This document shows positions 8,396 through 17,769 of a stretch of 64,000 nt of DNA, piece after piece. Source of the stretch: Luteibacter sp. UNC138MFCol5.1 (GTDB lineage: Bacteria; Pseudomonadota; Gammaproteobacteria; Xanthomonadales; Rhodanobacteraceae); assembly GCF_900110505.1 (NCBI RefSeq), contig NZ_FODZ01000004.1, positions 312,143-376,142 of the forward strand, read 5' to 3'. The notes beneath the pieces are model-generated. The model was given only the letters and a program-made list of their open reading frames with translations. It was not told the origin of the DNA and searched no databases. Position numbers and translations under genes: made by a program. Each line of letters opens with the position of its first letter. Position 1 is the stretch's first letter.

Positions 8396-9364
8396 TCAAC
8401 ATTGCGGACCAGTGGAAGCCGCGACCTGCGTGGCGAGCAGCACCGCGAGCGCAGCGGACGCGACGCGAGCCGCGGCACCGTCAGAGCGGCTGGTGAGCGC
8501 GATGGGAACCGCTCCCCCAATGACAACGCCGGCCGCGATGCCATCGGCCAGGAGCACAAGCTCCTTCGCCAGCAGGTTGCCTGCCTCGAGGTCCGGCACG
8601 ATCAGAACATTGGCCCGGCCGGCAACCGTTGGGGCTAGCCGTTTCTTCTCGGCTGCCGCTGGGCTGATGGCCGCATCCAATGCTAACGGGCCATCGACTG
8701 CCGCACCGCTGATCTGGCCGCGCTCGGCCATCTTGCCCAGCGCGGCAGCCTCCACCGTCGCCGGCATCGAAGCGTGCACTGTTTCAACGGCGGCAAGGAT
8801 GGCGACCCTGGGGTGGTGAATGCCAATGGCAACAGCCAGCTCAATCGCGTTCTGGCAGATGGCGCGCTTCTCTTCCAGGCTGGGCCGCACGCTCAGCGCA
8901 CCGTCACTGATGATCAGTGGATGGGCGTATCCGGGGACGTCGATGGCAAACGCATGCGACATCCGCTTTCCGGTCCGCATATGGGCTGGCCGGCTGAGCA
9001 ATAAGTGCATCATCTCAGCCGTATGCAGATCGCCTTTCATCAGCGCTCGTACCTTCCCGTTGGCCGCCGCGCTGGCGGCATCCATGACGGCGCTGGCGGC
9101 GGTCGGTGAGGGATGGATGGCGATGCCTTCAAGTGACCGCCCGAGTTCGGCCGCCACCTCGTTAAGGCGGTCCGCAGGTCCGAACAAGGTGGGATCGATC
9201 AGTCCGAGGGCCGCCGCCTCGAGCGCCCCATGTAGCGATGGTCGGTCGCACGGGTAGATGATTCCCATAGATACCGCAGGGCGAGACTGGCAATCGCCCA
9301 GGAGTTGCCGAAAGCGGTGATGGGTGGAGCGCTCACGGAACACATTTGTGCTATCAGTAACCAT
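8396..9364 (-). CDS. Phosphate acetyl/butyryltransferase family enzyme
   Basis: The 322-residue protein belongs to the PTA_PTB family, which transfers acetyl or butyryl groups between CoA and phosphate. Recognisable segments are VMKGDLHT-like ALMKGDLHTAEMMHLL, the HAFAIDVPGYAHPLIISDGA region, and the C-terminal DLEAGNLLAKELVLLADG. The length fits the short catalytic-only form. The start is ATG at 9364. No acetate or butyrate kinase gene is next to it, although such genes usually accompany this family. It lies next to glucan-breakdown genes, as in fermentative or low-oxygen stress loci. The acyl group used cannot be read from the sequence. Confidence 0.85.
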   Translation of the reverse strand: MVTDSTNVFRERSTHHRFRQLLGDCQSRPAVSMGIIYPCDRPSLHGALEAAALGLIDPTLFGPADRLNEVAAELGRSLEGIAIHPSPTAASAVMDAASAAANGKVRALMKGDLHTAEMMHLLLSRPAHMRTGKRMSHAFAIDVPGYAHPLIISDGALSVRPSLEEKRAICQNAIELAVAIGIHHPRVAILAAVETVHASMPATVEAAALGKMAERGQISGAAVDGPLALDAAISPAAAEKKRLAPTVAGRANVLIVPDLEAGNLLAKELVLLADGIAAGVVIGGAVPIALTSRSDGAAARVASAALAVLLATQVAASTGPQC

Positions 9365-9660
9365 GGCTGCACCCTCCCATGGCGCGGATGTTACGGCGCC
9401 GCGGCGCGAGCGATTTGATATGAATCACGCCCATTGGTCAGGAGAGGCATGCGGTCTGTCGGCTGTCGGTTGGTTGACCCTCGGCACAGTGACGCAGGGG
9501 TGGCCAAGTGTCGGTACACGGTTCGTCCCATGGCTTCGATGCAGGCTACGCACTGGCCGTCCTGGAAGGTGTCTCGCCGCCAGCGGGCAGTTCGGCCTTT
9601 ACAAGGCAGGCACGGCGTAAATCATGACCCGGTGGCATGTGGCGCGGCAGTTGGCATGCT

Positions 9661-12093
9661 TCAATGCTGCCAGCTGATCAAGGGCAATTCGGCAGGGAGG
9701 AAGGCATCCTCATGCCATGGCCGTGCGCGCACGGTGTAGTGTTCAGCGGGACGGATGGCCTGGAGCACGGCCGTGAATTCGTAACCGCCATTCGCGCCAC
9801 CGATCGGACCGCCGCCCTGCATGGGGACGCACTGTCGTGGGAAGCCGTCGTGTTCATCCGCATACAACTCCACCCTGGCCCAACGCATCTCGATATCTCC
9901 GAGGTATACCTGAGCGCGGAACCGCCACGACTCATCCTCTAGAACGACCTCGACATCCCCCATGCGCACCTCGTGCCAGTGCTCACTCACGTGGCGCGCC
10001 CATTCGGCCAGGTCGTTCGGCGGCACGCGTCGTCGCAAGGCGTGCGCCGCGGGCACGTAGAAATACTTAAGGTAGTCACGCAGCATGCGGTTGCTGCTGA
10101 ACCGTGACGTCAGCCGCGACATGCTGCTTCGCATGCGTCGTACCCAATCGGAAGGCACGCCATGCGAGTCACGCTCATAGAAGCACGGTACGATCTCCTC
10201 CTCGAGCAACGTGTACAGGCACGCCGCATCCTCTGCATCACCTGCCCCGCTTTCAATGGCCCAGCCACAAGTGGGGTCATACGCCTCGGCCCACCATCCA
10301 TCCAGGGTCGATACGTTCAAGCCACCGTTCACGAGTACCTTCATTCCGCTAGTCCCGCACGCCTCGCACCGCACACGCGGGGTGTTCACCCACGCATCCA
10401 CGCCCTGCACGATGCGCTGCGCCAGCGCCAGGTCGTAGTCCTCGAGGAAGACGGCGCGGCCGAGCACATCGGGGCGCCGAGTGAACTCCGCCCAGGCCCG
10501 TACCTGACGCTTGCCGGCGGCATCATCCGGGTGTGCTTTTCCGGCGATAATCAGCTGTACTGGATGCGTTGGGTGGGTCAGCAGTGCGACCAGGCGCGCT
10601 GGATCATGAAGCAACAGGTCCATGCGCTTGTAGCTCGCGAAGCGCCGGGCGATACCCACTGTCAGCACGTCGGGATCCAGGCACGGTCGCGCCAGTCGTT
10701 CGCGCGCGAAGCGGACGAGATCAGCCCGCTGCACCGCCGCAAGTTTCCACAGTGTCATATCGTCGCATGCCGCCAAGGCCGCTTCGAGGCAGCTAAGGTC
10801 GCCACGCCACGGGCCTTTCCCGCAGGTTGCCGTCCACAACGCATCGGCTGGAGCCGAATCCCAGGAAGGCACATGCACCCCATTGGTGACGTGACGCACG
10901 GGCACATCGGCGAGCGGCCAGCGGGGGTAGAGTCCTGAAAAGAGCCGGCGGCTCACCTCGCCGTGCAGCCGGCTGACCGCGGTGGCCTGCGCACAGCCGC
11001 GCAAGGCGAGGTAGGTCATGTTGAAAGGCTCTTCGTCGGCTAGTGCATCAAGCCGCCCCAGTGCAAGCAGGCTGTCCAGGGAAAGGCCGCAGTCAGCGAG
11101 CAGACCCTGTGCGTACTTCCGTACGAGCGATGCAGGGAACGCATCGAAACCCGCGGCTACCGGCGTGTGCGTAGTGAATACGTTGCCTGCCCGGGTGGCC
11201 CACAGCGCTTCCATGAACGATACGTTTCGCTCATGCATGTAATGGCGTGCGCGCTCGAGCACGACCAGCGCCGCGTGACCCTCGTTGAGGTGAGCCACGG
11301 CGTTTTGCTTCCCCAGCACGGCTAAGAGGCGCCAGCCACCGATGCCCAGGACGATTTCCTGCAGGAGACGCGTCTCCACACCACCGCCGTACAGCTTGGC
11401 AGTGATGCCCCGGTCGACGGCTTCGTTGAGTATATGGTTGCTATCGAGCAGGTACAGGAGGGTGCGACCCACGCGCGCTTCCCACACACGCAACCGCAGC
11501 AGCCGGCCGGGAAGCGGCACCGATATTTCGCGCCAGGCGCCGTCGGGCCCAGCCGAAGGCTGTATGGGAAGGCCGATCGGGTCGTTATATGGGTAGGCTT
11601 CGCGTTGGTCACCCAATGCATCAAGCGTCTGCCGGAAGTAGCCCTCCTGGTAGAGCAAGCCGACACCCACCGCCGGCACGCCGAGATCACTCGCCGTTTT
11701 CAGGTAATCGCCAGCGAGGACGCCTAGTCCACCCGCATAAAGCGGCAGCGCTTCGCTCAACCCGAATTCCATGCTGAAGAAGGCGACCCCGGCATCCATG
11801 TCGCGAGGCCAGTCCCGCTCGCACAAGCCGTGCCTCGCCAGGTAGTCGGCACGTTCGCGCGTGGCCGTCCGCAGCCGTTCAAGGAATGCGCCATCGTCGC
11901 GCAAGGCATCCAGGCGTGCCTGCGTAACGTTCTGCAACACCACCCAGGGATTGTGAGTGGCATCCCACAATTCCGGATCAAGCTGCCGCCAGAGACCGTC
12001 CACTGCGTGGTTCCACGTCCAGCGAAGGTCGAGCGCCAGGTCGGTCAAGCCCGTGAGCTCGTTAGGGAGCGCGCGTGGAAGGACACGGTGCAT
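9661..12093 (-). CDS. glgP: Alpha-glucan phosphorylase
   Basis: The 810-residue enzyme is of the alpha-glucan phosphorylase type with an N-terminal DUF3417 region. It releases glucose-1-phosphate from glycogen or maltodextrin. I choose ATG 12093 (MHRVLPRALPNELTGLTDLA), with GGGAGCG upstream; the frame is open for 30 more codons, but these are not family-like. Landmarks are FFSMEFGLSEALPLYAGGLG near residue 105, HLNEGHAALVVLER, and the PLP-lysine region ACGTSGMKVLVNGGLN near residue 620. It is divergent from the debranching-enzyme gene across a gap of about 135 bases, so the two probably share a control region and act together in glucan mobilisation. Confidence 0.92.
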   Translation of the reverse strand: MHRVLPRALPNELTGLTDLALDLRWTWNHAVDGLWRQLDPELWDATHNPWVVLQNVTQARLDALRDDGAFLERLRTATRERADYLARHGLCERDWPRDMDAGVAFFSMEFGLSEALPLYAGGLGVLAGDYLKTASDLGVPAVGVGLLYQEGYFRQTLDALGDQREAYPYNDPIGLPIQPSAGPDGAWREISVPLPGRLLRLRVWEARVGRTLLYLLDSNHILNEAVDRGITAKLYGGGVETRLLQEIVLGIGGWRLLAVLGKQNAVAHLNEGHAALVVLERARHYMHERNVSFMEALWATRAGNVFTTHTPVAAGFDAFPASLVRKYAQGLLADCGLSLDSLLALGRLDALADEEPFNMTYLALRGCAQATAVSRLHGEVSRRLFSGLYPRWPLADVPVRHVTNGVHVPSWDSAPADALWTATCGKGPWRGDLSCLEAALAACDDMTLWKLAAVQRADLVRFARERLARPCLDPDVLTVGIARRFASYKRMDLLLHDPARLVALLTHPTHPVQLIIAGKAHPDDAAGKRQVRAWAEFTRRPDVLGRAVFLEDYDLALAQRIVQGVDAWVNTPRVRCEACGTSGMKVLVNGGLNVSTLDGWWAEAYDPTCGWAIESGAGDAEDAACLYTLLEEEIVPCFYERDSHGVPSDWVRRMRSSMSRLTSRFSSNRMLRDYLKYFYVPAAHALRRRVPPNDLAEWARHVSEHWHEVRMGDVEVVLEDESWRFRAQVYLGDIEMRWARVELYADEHDGFPRQCVPMQGGGPIGGANGGYEFTAVLQAIRPAEHYTVRARPWHEDAFLPAELPLISWQH

Positions 12094-12228
12094 GGGACGA
12101 CGCTCCCGACCAAGGGCGGCAATCGCCACGATGTACCACCCCGCGGCACGCGCGTTGACCAGGATCAAGCACGCTGCTCCCACGTGCTGGTCTCATGCCG
12201 TCTCACTCCCCGCGATGGCACGGCTTGC

Positions 12229-14391
12229 GTGGCAGCCTTCGTTCTTACCGCCGGCACACCGCAACCCTTGGGCACCACCTGGGATGGCGACGGCGTGAAC
12301 CTGTCCGTGTACTCACGCAATGCGGAACGGGTGGAGTGGTGCCTGTTCGATGAAGGGGGCACGGTGGAGATCGCACGCCTGCCCCTGCCGGCGCGCGATG
12401 GCGATATCTGGCACGGCTACCTGCCGGGCGCGCAGCCCGGGCTGCTCTATGGCCTGCGTGTCCATGGCCCGTATGCGCCCGAGCACGGCCATCGTTTCAA
12501 CCCCTCTAAGTTGCTCATCGATCCCTACGCCAAGGCATTATATGGGACTTACCGGTGGGACGATGCAGTCTTCGGGTACGCGCATGGGCCGCACGGCATC
12601 GGGGAGGGAGCGGACGACCGCGATAGCGCACCCTTCGTGCCACGCAGCGTAGTGACCGCACCGCTGCCAGGGCCACGACTGCGCCCTGCCCGGCCGCGCA
12701 CGCCGTGGATCGACACCGTGCTTTACGAGATGCACGTGAAGGGCTACACCATGCGCCATCCCGGTATTCCCGAGGCACTACGCGGCACGGTAGCCGCCCT
12801 CTCTGACGAAAACCTCATCGCGTACTGGCAGGCGCTGGGCGTGACGACACTGGAATGGATGCCAATGGCCGCATTCCTGGACGAGCAGGAAGTGGCCGGG
12901 CGCGGCTTGACGGACTACTGGGGCTACAACCCGATTGCGCCGTTGGCCATCCACGCGCCTTATCTGGCCACGGGGGACGCGCGCGAGATGGTCGAAACGA
13001 TTGACCGCCTTCACGCGGCCGGCCTCGAAGTCGTCATCGACGTGGTACTCAACCATACGGCCGAGGCCGGCGCCGAGGGCCCGACGCTCAGCTTGCGCGG
13101 CCTGGACAATGCTTCCTATTACCGCCTCCAGCAGGGCTGCCCGGCGCGCTATGTCAATGAATCGGGATGCGGAAATACACTCGACCCCAGCCAGCCGGCG
13201 GTCATTGGGCTCTTCCATGCGGCGCTGAGGTACTGGGCGTGTGACATCGGCGTCGACGGCTTTCGCTTCGACCTTGCCACGCTACTCGGCCGCTGGGATA
13301 CCGGGCAGTTCGATGCAAGCGCGCCGCTTTGGCGGACGATCGCCGCTGACCCGGATCTTCGCGATCTGAAGCTGGTGGCCGAACCGTGGGATGCCTCCGC
13401 GCACGGTAATGCGCTAGGTGCCTTTCCTTCACCGATCCGTGAGTGGAATGGCCGGTACCGTGACGATGTACGCCGCTTCTGGCGGGGTGATGGGCATAGC
13501 CGTGCCGCCATGGCGACGCGGCTAGCCGGGTCGGCCGACATCTTCAGCCGCCGTGGCCGGTGCCCGGGCATGGGCATCAACTTCATCACCTGCCACGATG
13601 GCTTCACGCTCGCCGATCTCACGGCCTATGCCGGCAAGCACAACGAAGCCAATGGGTTCGATGGACTGGATGGCAACAATGACCCGGGCATGGAGATCGA
13701 CGGAAGAGAGGGCGAAACGCAGAATGCGGATCTGCTGGCGGCCCGGCGGTGCCGGCGTCGCGCGATGCTGGGTACATTGGCTCTTTCGCGCGGCGTACCC
13801 ATGCTGCTGGCAGGCGACGAGTTATCGCGCACGCAGCTAGGTAACAACAACGCCTTTTGCCAGGACAACGCTATAAGCTGGCTGGACTGGAGCGCCCTGG
13901 GCGACCCGACGCGCGACCTTTCCGACTGGGTTGCCGCCGCGCTGCGCCTGAGGCGCATGTTCACGTTCCCACGCGTCGACGCGTTCTACACCGGCACATC
14001 GATCACCGGTGAGATCGACGACAGGGATATCCGCTGGTTCGAACCCGATGGCGGGGAACTGGATGCGCAAGCGTGGGAAAACGGAGCGCAGTGCGGGCTT
14101 GGCATGCTGGTGAGTGGTACCGTATCTGCCAATGGCCCACGCGAACGCGTGTTCCTCGCACTAAATCCCGGGAAGACTTCGCGGGCATTCCATCTGCCTG
14201 CACCCGCCGGGGCCACCACGTGGCGCATCGTGCTCGATAGCGATAAGGGGGCATGTACCGCCGCGAACGCGGTGGTCGCCTATGGCAGCGGGGTCCAGCT
14301 CGCCGCCCACAGCATGCTTGTCCTCGTCGCCGTGCCTGACGGCGGGTACGTGACTCAGCCGATCGCCCACGCGCGGTCCAGCACGATGTAG
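12229..14391 (+). CDS. glgX: Glycogen debranching enzyme GlgX
   Basis: This GH13 isoamylase-type enzyme hydrolyses alpha-1,6 branches of phosphorylase-limited glycogen. The N-terminal carbohydrate-binding part begins PLGTTWDGDGVNLSVYS. Catalytic motifs follow: VVIDVVLNHTAE, the nucleophile region GVDGFRFDLAT, KLVAEPWDA with the acid/base Glu, and FITCHDGFTLADL. No ATG lies near the family start. I place the start at GTG 12229, 12 codons before PLGTTW, giving 720 residues, which is normal for GlgX. GTG 12184 is an alternative. The frame is open upstream into the glgP start, but that part is not family-like. Confidence 0.9.
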   Translation: MAAFVLTAGTPQPLGTTWDGDGVNLSVYSRNAERVEWCLFDEGGTVEIARLPLPARDGDIWHGYLPGAQPGLLYGLRVHGPYAPEHGHRFNPSKLLIDPYAKALYGTYRWDDAVFGYAHGPHGIGEGADDRDSAPFVPRSVVTAPLPGPRLRPARPRTPWIDTVLYEMHVKGYTMRHPGIPEALRGTVAALSDENLIAYWQALGVTTLEWMPMAAFLDEQEVAGRGLTDYWGYNPIAPLAIHAPYLATGDAREMVETIDRLHAAGLEVVIDVVLNHTAEAGAEGPTLSLRGLDNASYYRLQQGCPARYVNESGCGNTLDPSQPAVIGLFHAALRYWACDIGVDGFRFDLATLLGRWDTGQFDASAPLWRTIAADPDLRDLKLVAEPWDASAHGNALGAFPSPIREWNGRYRDDVRRFWRGDGHSRAAMATRLAGSADIFSRRGRCPGMGINFITCHDGFTLADLTAYAGKHNEANGFDGLDGNNDPGMEIDGREGETQNADLLAARRCRRRAMLGTLALSRGVPMLLAGDELSRTQLGNNNAFCQDNAISWLDWSALGDPTRDLSDWVAAALRLRRMFTFPRVDAFYTGTSITGEIDDRDIRWFEPDGGELDAQAWENGAQCGLGMLVSGTVSANGPRERVFLALNPGKTSRAFHLPAPAGATTWRIVLDSDKGACTAANAVVAYGSGVQLAAHSMLVLVAVPDGGYVTQPIAHARSSTM

Positions 14392-14598
14392 CCGCTGGCC
14401 GCCAGCATCGCGATCACGCCCAGCGCCACGTCGACGCGGGCGCGCAGTTGATCCAGATCAACCGCGATGGCAACGCACAGGCCAAGAATGCCATGCCAGT
14501 TGGCGGTAGTGAGCGGTGGGTGCCACTACCCGCGAACTCTTCTTCGAAACCAGCCTTCCCCACCGTCTTCTCCCACTGACACATTCGGGTATGCCGCG

Positions 14599-15084
14599 AT
14601 GTCCCATGTCTGGATACTGGTCTGCGATGCCGCCCGGGCGCGCCTGTTCGAAGCCCAGGACAGAACGCATGCGTGGAACGAGCTCGCTGGCTTTGCCAAC
14701 CCCGTGCTGCGCATGCCTCCGGCCGCGCGGGGCTCCGGGCGGAGCATTCCGCGCGTGCATGACAGCAGGGGCGCGGCCAGGCATATCGTTACACCCCGTG
14801 TATCGATCAAAGACCACAGCGCAAGGCTTTTCGCTCATGACCTGGCAGTGACGTTACGGGACGCCTGTTCGCATCGCCGTTATGCGCGGCTGCTGCTGGT
14901 CGCGCCACCCCGTTTTCTGGGGACCCTGTCCGCCGAGATGGGCGGCCTGTCGAGCGCGCGGGTCGCCGGCACCCTCGGCAAAGACCTGGTCGGCATGACC
15001 GCGGATGTGCTGGAGCAGCATGTCCGCATGGCGTTCCCACGCGAATTTGCCGACGTATCGAAGCGCGCGATCGCCGCGGGCTAG
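14599..15084 (+). CDS. Host attachment family protein (COG5622)
   Basis: The 161-residue protein starts at ATG 14599 with SHVWILVCDAARARLFEAQD, the conserved opening of the host-attachment family. The family name comes from an Agrobacterium plant-attachment study. Further conserved parts are ARLFAHDLAVTLRDA, YARLLLVAPPRFLGTL and a C-terminal LVGMTADVLEQHV segment resembling an RNA-release-factor/eL30-like fold. It is cytoplasmic, with no signal peptide. In many proteobacteria the gene sits in stress-response clusters beside erythromycin-esterase and PRTase genes, as here. Its true biochemical role is unclear. Confidence 0.85.
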   Translation: MSHVWILVCDAARARLFEAQDRTHAWNELAGFANPVLRMPPAARGSGRSIPRVHDSRGAARHIVTPRVSIKDHSARLFAHDLAVTLRDACSHRRYARLLLVAPPRFLGTLSAEMGGLSSARVAGTLGKDLVGMTADVLEQHVRMAFPREFADVSKRAIAAG

Positions 15085-15158
15085 CCGAGGCACTGCGCAG
15101 GATCATTACAGGCATAGCGAGAAACAACGCTCCCTTCCAAGGCGCACATGCGCACGCA

Positions 15159-16099
15159 TCAATCCAGCGGGTCGAGCGCGTGCGTTTCATCCAGATGGAA
15201 TAACGCATCGAATTGCCTTGCCACCCTTACCCGGAGATAGTGGCTCTGCAGCTCCGTTTCAGGCAGGTAGAGAACGCCGATAGCGCGTTGCAGCATGGGT
15301 TCGTCCAATCCGGCGGGTGGGTCCGGCGTGAGCGGCATGTAGAAGACCTCGAGCCCGCTGCGGTAGAAGAGGTGCTCGCAGCTTCCCTCCACCGCCCTCG
15401 TGACGATCCTGCTATCTCCTTCACCGCCCCATTCCCGCGCCGCCCTCACCGTGCCGGTATAGGTGGTGAAGCCGACAAGAAAGGCCGGGCCAAGCGCCGT
15501 AGCCATGCGTGACAGCTGACCGAGGTTATATTCGCCCGCCAGGGACATGTCCGTGGCACGGGCGTCGCCGATGTGCGAGTTGTGCGCCCACACCACGATG
15601 CGCCCGGCCCGCCCCTGACTACGCAGATACGCCTGCAAGGCGGCAAGCGTCTGCGCCATGTGCGCATCGCGCATGTTCCAGCTGAGCGCGCGTGGACCAA
15701 ACATCGCCCGGTAATACGATTCGGCGTTTGCCACGACATGTGCACCACGAAGGCGAGCACCGCCGTATTGCGCCACATCCAGCGAGGAAACCGCTCGAAC
15801 TCGCCCAGACTGGCAGCGGCACTATCGCCGCCCCCTGACCCGCGGACAAACCGGTTAACCCGGTAACAATCGGGCCAATCGCCTTCCACCGCCACACCGT
15901 CGAAGTGCCGCTCTTCAATTAACCGCTGGGTGATGGCGGCACGCATCCGGTAGAACTCGTCGGTACCGTGCGTGGCCTCGCCTATGAGTACAAGGCGAGC
16001 GCTGCCCGCCCGCTCCAGGACATCGTCGTAATCCGCCGACGCGCCTTCGAGCACCGTGGCGGTCGAACGAATGCTGTCGATCTGCGAACGCTCTGTCAC
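15159..16099 (-). pseudogene. Erythromycin-esterase family pseudogene, internal deletion with frameshift
   Basis: Two halves of one gene lie in different frames. The upstream half (from GTG 16099 to about 15745) encodes a good N-terminus with LVLIGEATHGTDEFYRMRA, VAVEGDWPDCYRVNRF and FPRWMWRNTAVL. The downstream half (about 15745-15159) encodes VVANAESYYRAMF, RIVVWAHNSHIGDARAT and the normal C-terminus up to LDETHALDPLD. In family members (about 430 residues) these blocks are separated by roughly 140-150 residues that are absent here. The join near 15745 therefore reflects a deletion that also shifts the frame. The catalytic His/Glu segments of the two halves can no longer be made as one protein. 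Confidence 0.8.
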
Positions 16100-16243
16100 G
16101 GGGAGGCCTGCGTGCGAATCAATAGGGCCGCGATGCCTTCCTGATCGCGCTGGGGAGGCCAGCACCTCAGCTCAGCTCACTTCCGGCTTCCGTGCCCTTC
16201 CTCGAGAAGGTAGGCCACGGCACGCATGGCGCGTTGATCGTGA

Positions 16244-17542
16244 TCAATCCCGCGTCAACCAGCGCGCAAACCAATCACCCGCAAGGGAAGCCACATGTTC
16301 AAGCGCGCCGGGCTCCTCAAAAAGGTGGGTCGCATGTGGAACGAGCACCATTTCCGCCACGCCCGATAGCGATGCCAACGCACCACGGTTAAGTGGGATC
16401 ACGGCCGTATCGGCGCCGCCCACGATGAGCAGCGTAGGCGCTGTGACATGGGCAAGAGCGTCCGCTCCAGCCAGATCGGGACGCCCGCCGCGAGAGACCA
16501 CGGCACCGATATCATCGCGCTGCGAGGCCGTGACGAGCGCAGCGGCCGCGCCGGTGCTCGCGCCGAACAGACCGAGTTGCATGGACGCCACCGGCGATGC
16601 ACCGCGTAGCTGCGTGAGTACGGCATCGAGCCGCCGCGCAAGCTTGGCAATATCGAAGCGCTCGGCCGATGCCATGTCCTCGTCGGCGCTCAGCAGGTCG
16701 AACAGCAGGGTTGCAAAACCCCTCGCCTCAAGCACGCGAGCCACGTGCTGGTTGCGGGCGCTGTGTCGGCTGCTGCCACTGCCATGGACAAAGACGATGC
16801 AAGCGTTCGCACCCGGCGGCACGCGATATTCGCCCTCGAGCACCGCCCGATCCACCGTGAAGCGCATAGGGCCCGGGTGAACCGCCGGGGAGGGGCTGCC
16901 GTCGCCACTCAGCAGCCGGATCACTTCCGCATCCTCGACCGCAGGGAAGCACACGTAGTGCTCACCCACGGAGCGGAAATCGGTGGGGACCGAAAGGCAC
17001 ACCACCTCGTCGGCCAGCCGCCTGATGGATGGCAGGCGATCGGCCGAGCCGACGGGTACGGCAGCGACCAGGCGTCCTGGTGCCTGGCGGCGAATGGCGT
17101 CTAGCGCAGCACGCATGGTGGATCCCGTGGCCAGTCCATCGTCCACCACGATGACCGTTCGTCCCCGCGGATCCTGCGGGCTACGGTGGGGGCTATAAAG
17201 CCGACGCCGTTGCGCGATACGCTCAAATTGCCTTGCCGCCTCGCGTTCAAGGTAAGCAGGGCTCAGGCCGAGGCGATCGGCATCACCGCTGACCTGGACA
17301 TGTCCGGTCTCATCGACCGCGCCTATCGCGAACTCTTCGTTGCCGGGCGCCCCCATCTTGCGGACCAGCACGACATCGAGGTCACCCCCCAGGAGGTCCG
17401 CGACCGCACGTCCGATGACCACGCCGCCACGCGGTATGCCTAAGACCAGAGGATGAGAACCGCGCAGGTGGGCCAGCGCGGCCGCGAGACGCTCACCGGC
17501 CTCCTCCCTGTCGAAAAACGGCTCTTGCGGCGCGACGTACAT
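16244..17542 (-). CDS. Phosphoribosyltransferase / dienelactone-hydrolase-like fusion
   Basis: The start is ATG 17542 (MYVAPQEPFFDREEAGERLA), with a GGAGGG ribosome-binding site. Residues 1-215 are a phosphoribosyltransferase domain with LVLGIPRGGVVIG and the PRPP motif VIVVDDGLATGSTM. Residues about 220-432 form an alpha/beta hydrolase with IVFVHGSGSSRH, the nucleophile elbow LGLFGASTGAAAAL, and a late Asp/His pair (VGGADTAV, LVPHATHLF). This two-domain order is known in proteobacterial stress clusters, commonly next to erythromycin-esterase-like genes, which matches the pseudogene downstream. The substrate is unknown. Confidence 0.88.
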   Translation of the reverse strand: MYVAPQEPFFDREEAGERLAAALAHLRGSHPLVLGIPRGGVVIGRAVADLLGGDLDVVLVRKMGAPGNEEFAIGAVDETGHVQVSGDADRLGLSPAYLEREAARQFERIAQRRRLYSPHRSPQDPRGRTVIVVDDGLATGSTMRAALDAIRRQAPGRLVAAVPVGSADRLPSIRRLADEVVCLSVPTDFRSVGEHYVCFPAVEDAEVIRLLSGDGSPSPAVHPGPMRFTVDRAVLEGEYRVPPGANACIVFVHGSGSSRHSARNQHVARVLEARGFATLLFDLLSADEDMASAERFDIAKLARRLDAVLTQLRGASPVASMQLGLFGASTGAAAALVTASQRDDIGAVVSRGGRPDLAGADALAHVTAPTLLIVGGADTAVIPLNRGALASLSGVAEMVLVPHATHLFEEPGALEHVASLAGDWFARWLTRD

Positions 17543-17769
17543 GAACCCTCCGGACCAGCCGGAATCAGTGGCAGAACGGAGCGGACACTGGGATCGCCCT
17601 CGTTCGCCGTGACATCCACGGTGGCACCCTGCGACAGGTGGGCGACCGTTGTAGCGGGAAACGCACGCCTCTTGCTTGATGCCGATCAATTCACCGACGA
17701 AGGGCCCGGACCTGGTGGTATCGCCGGGATGCTGCGCCCTCTAAGTGACCGCCGGATCGGGGCAATGAA

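Noticed and set aside
9365-9660. Small plus-strand frames between the PTA gene and glgP
   Set aside because: About 100 codons each, with no motif and no ribosome-binding site. The stretch shows nothing I can support.
14392-14560. A minus-strand C-terminus-like stretch (DVALGVIAMLAASGYIVLDRAW) between glgX and the host-attachment gene
   Set aside because: It has one plausible membrane helix but no start codon, and is cut by an upstream TAG after about 60 codons. It may be a remnant but is too short to name.
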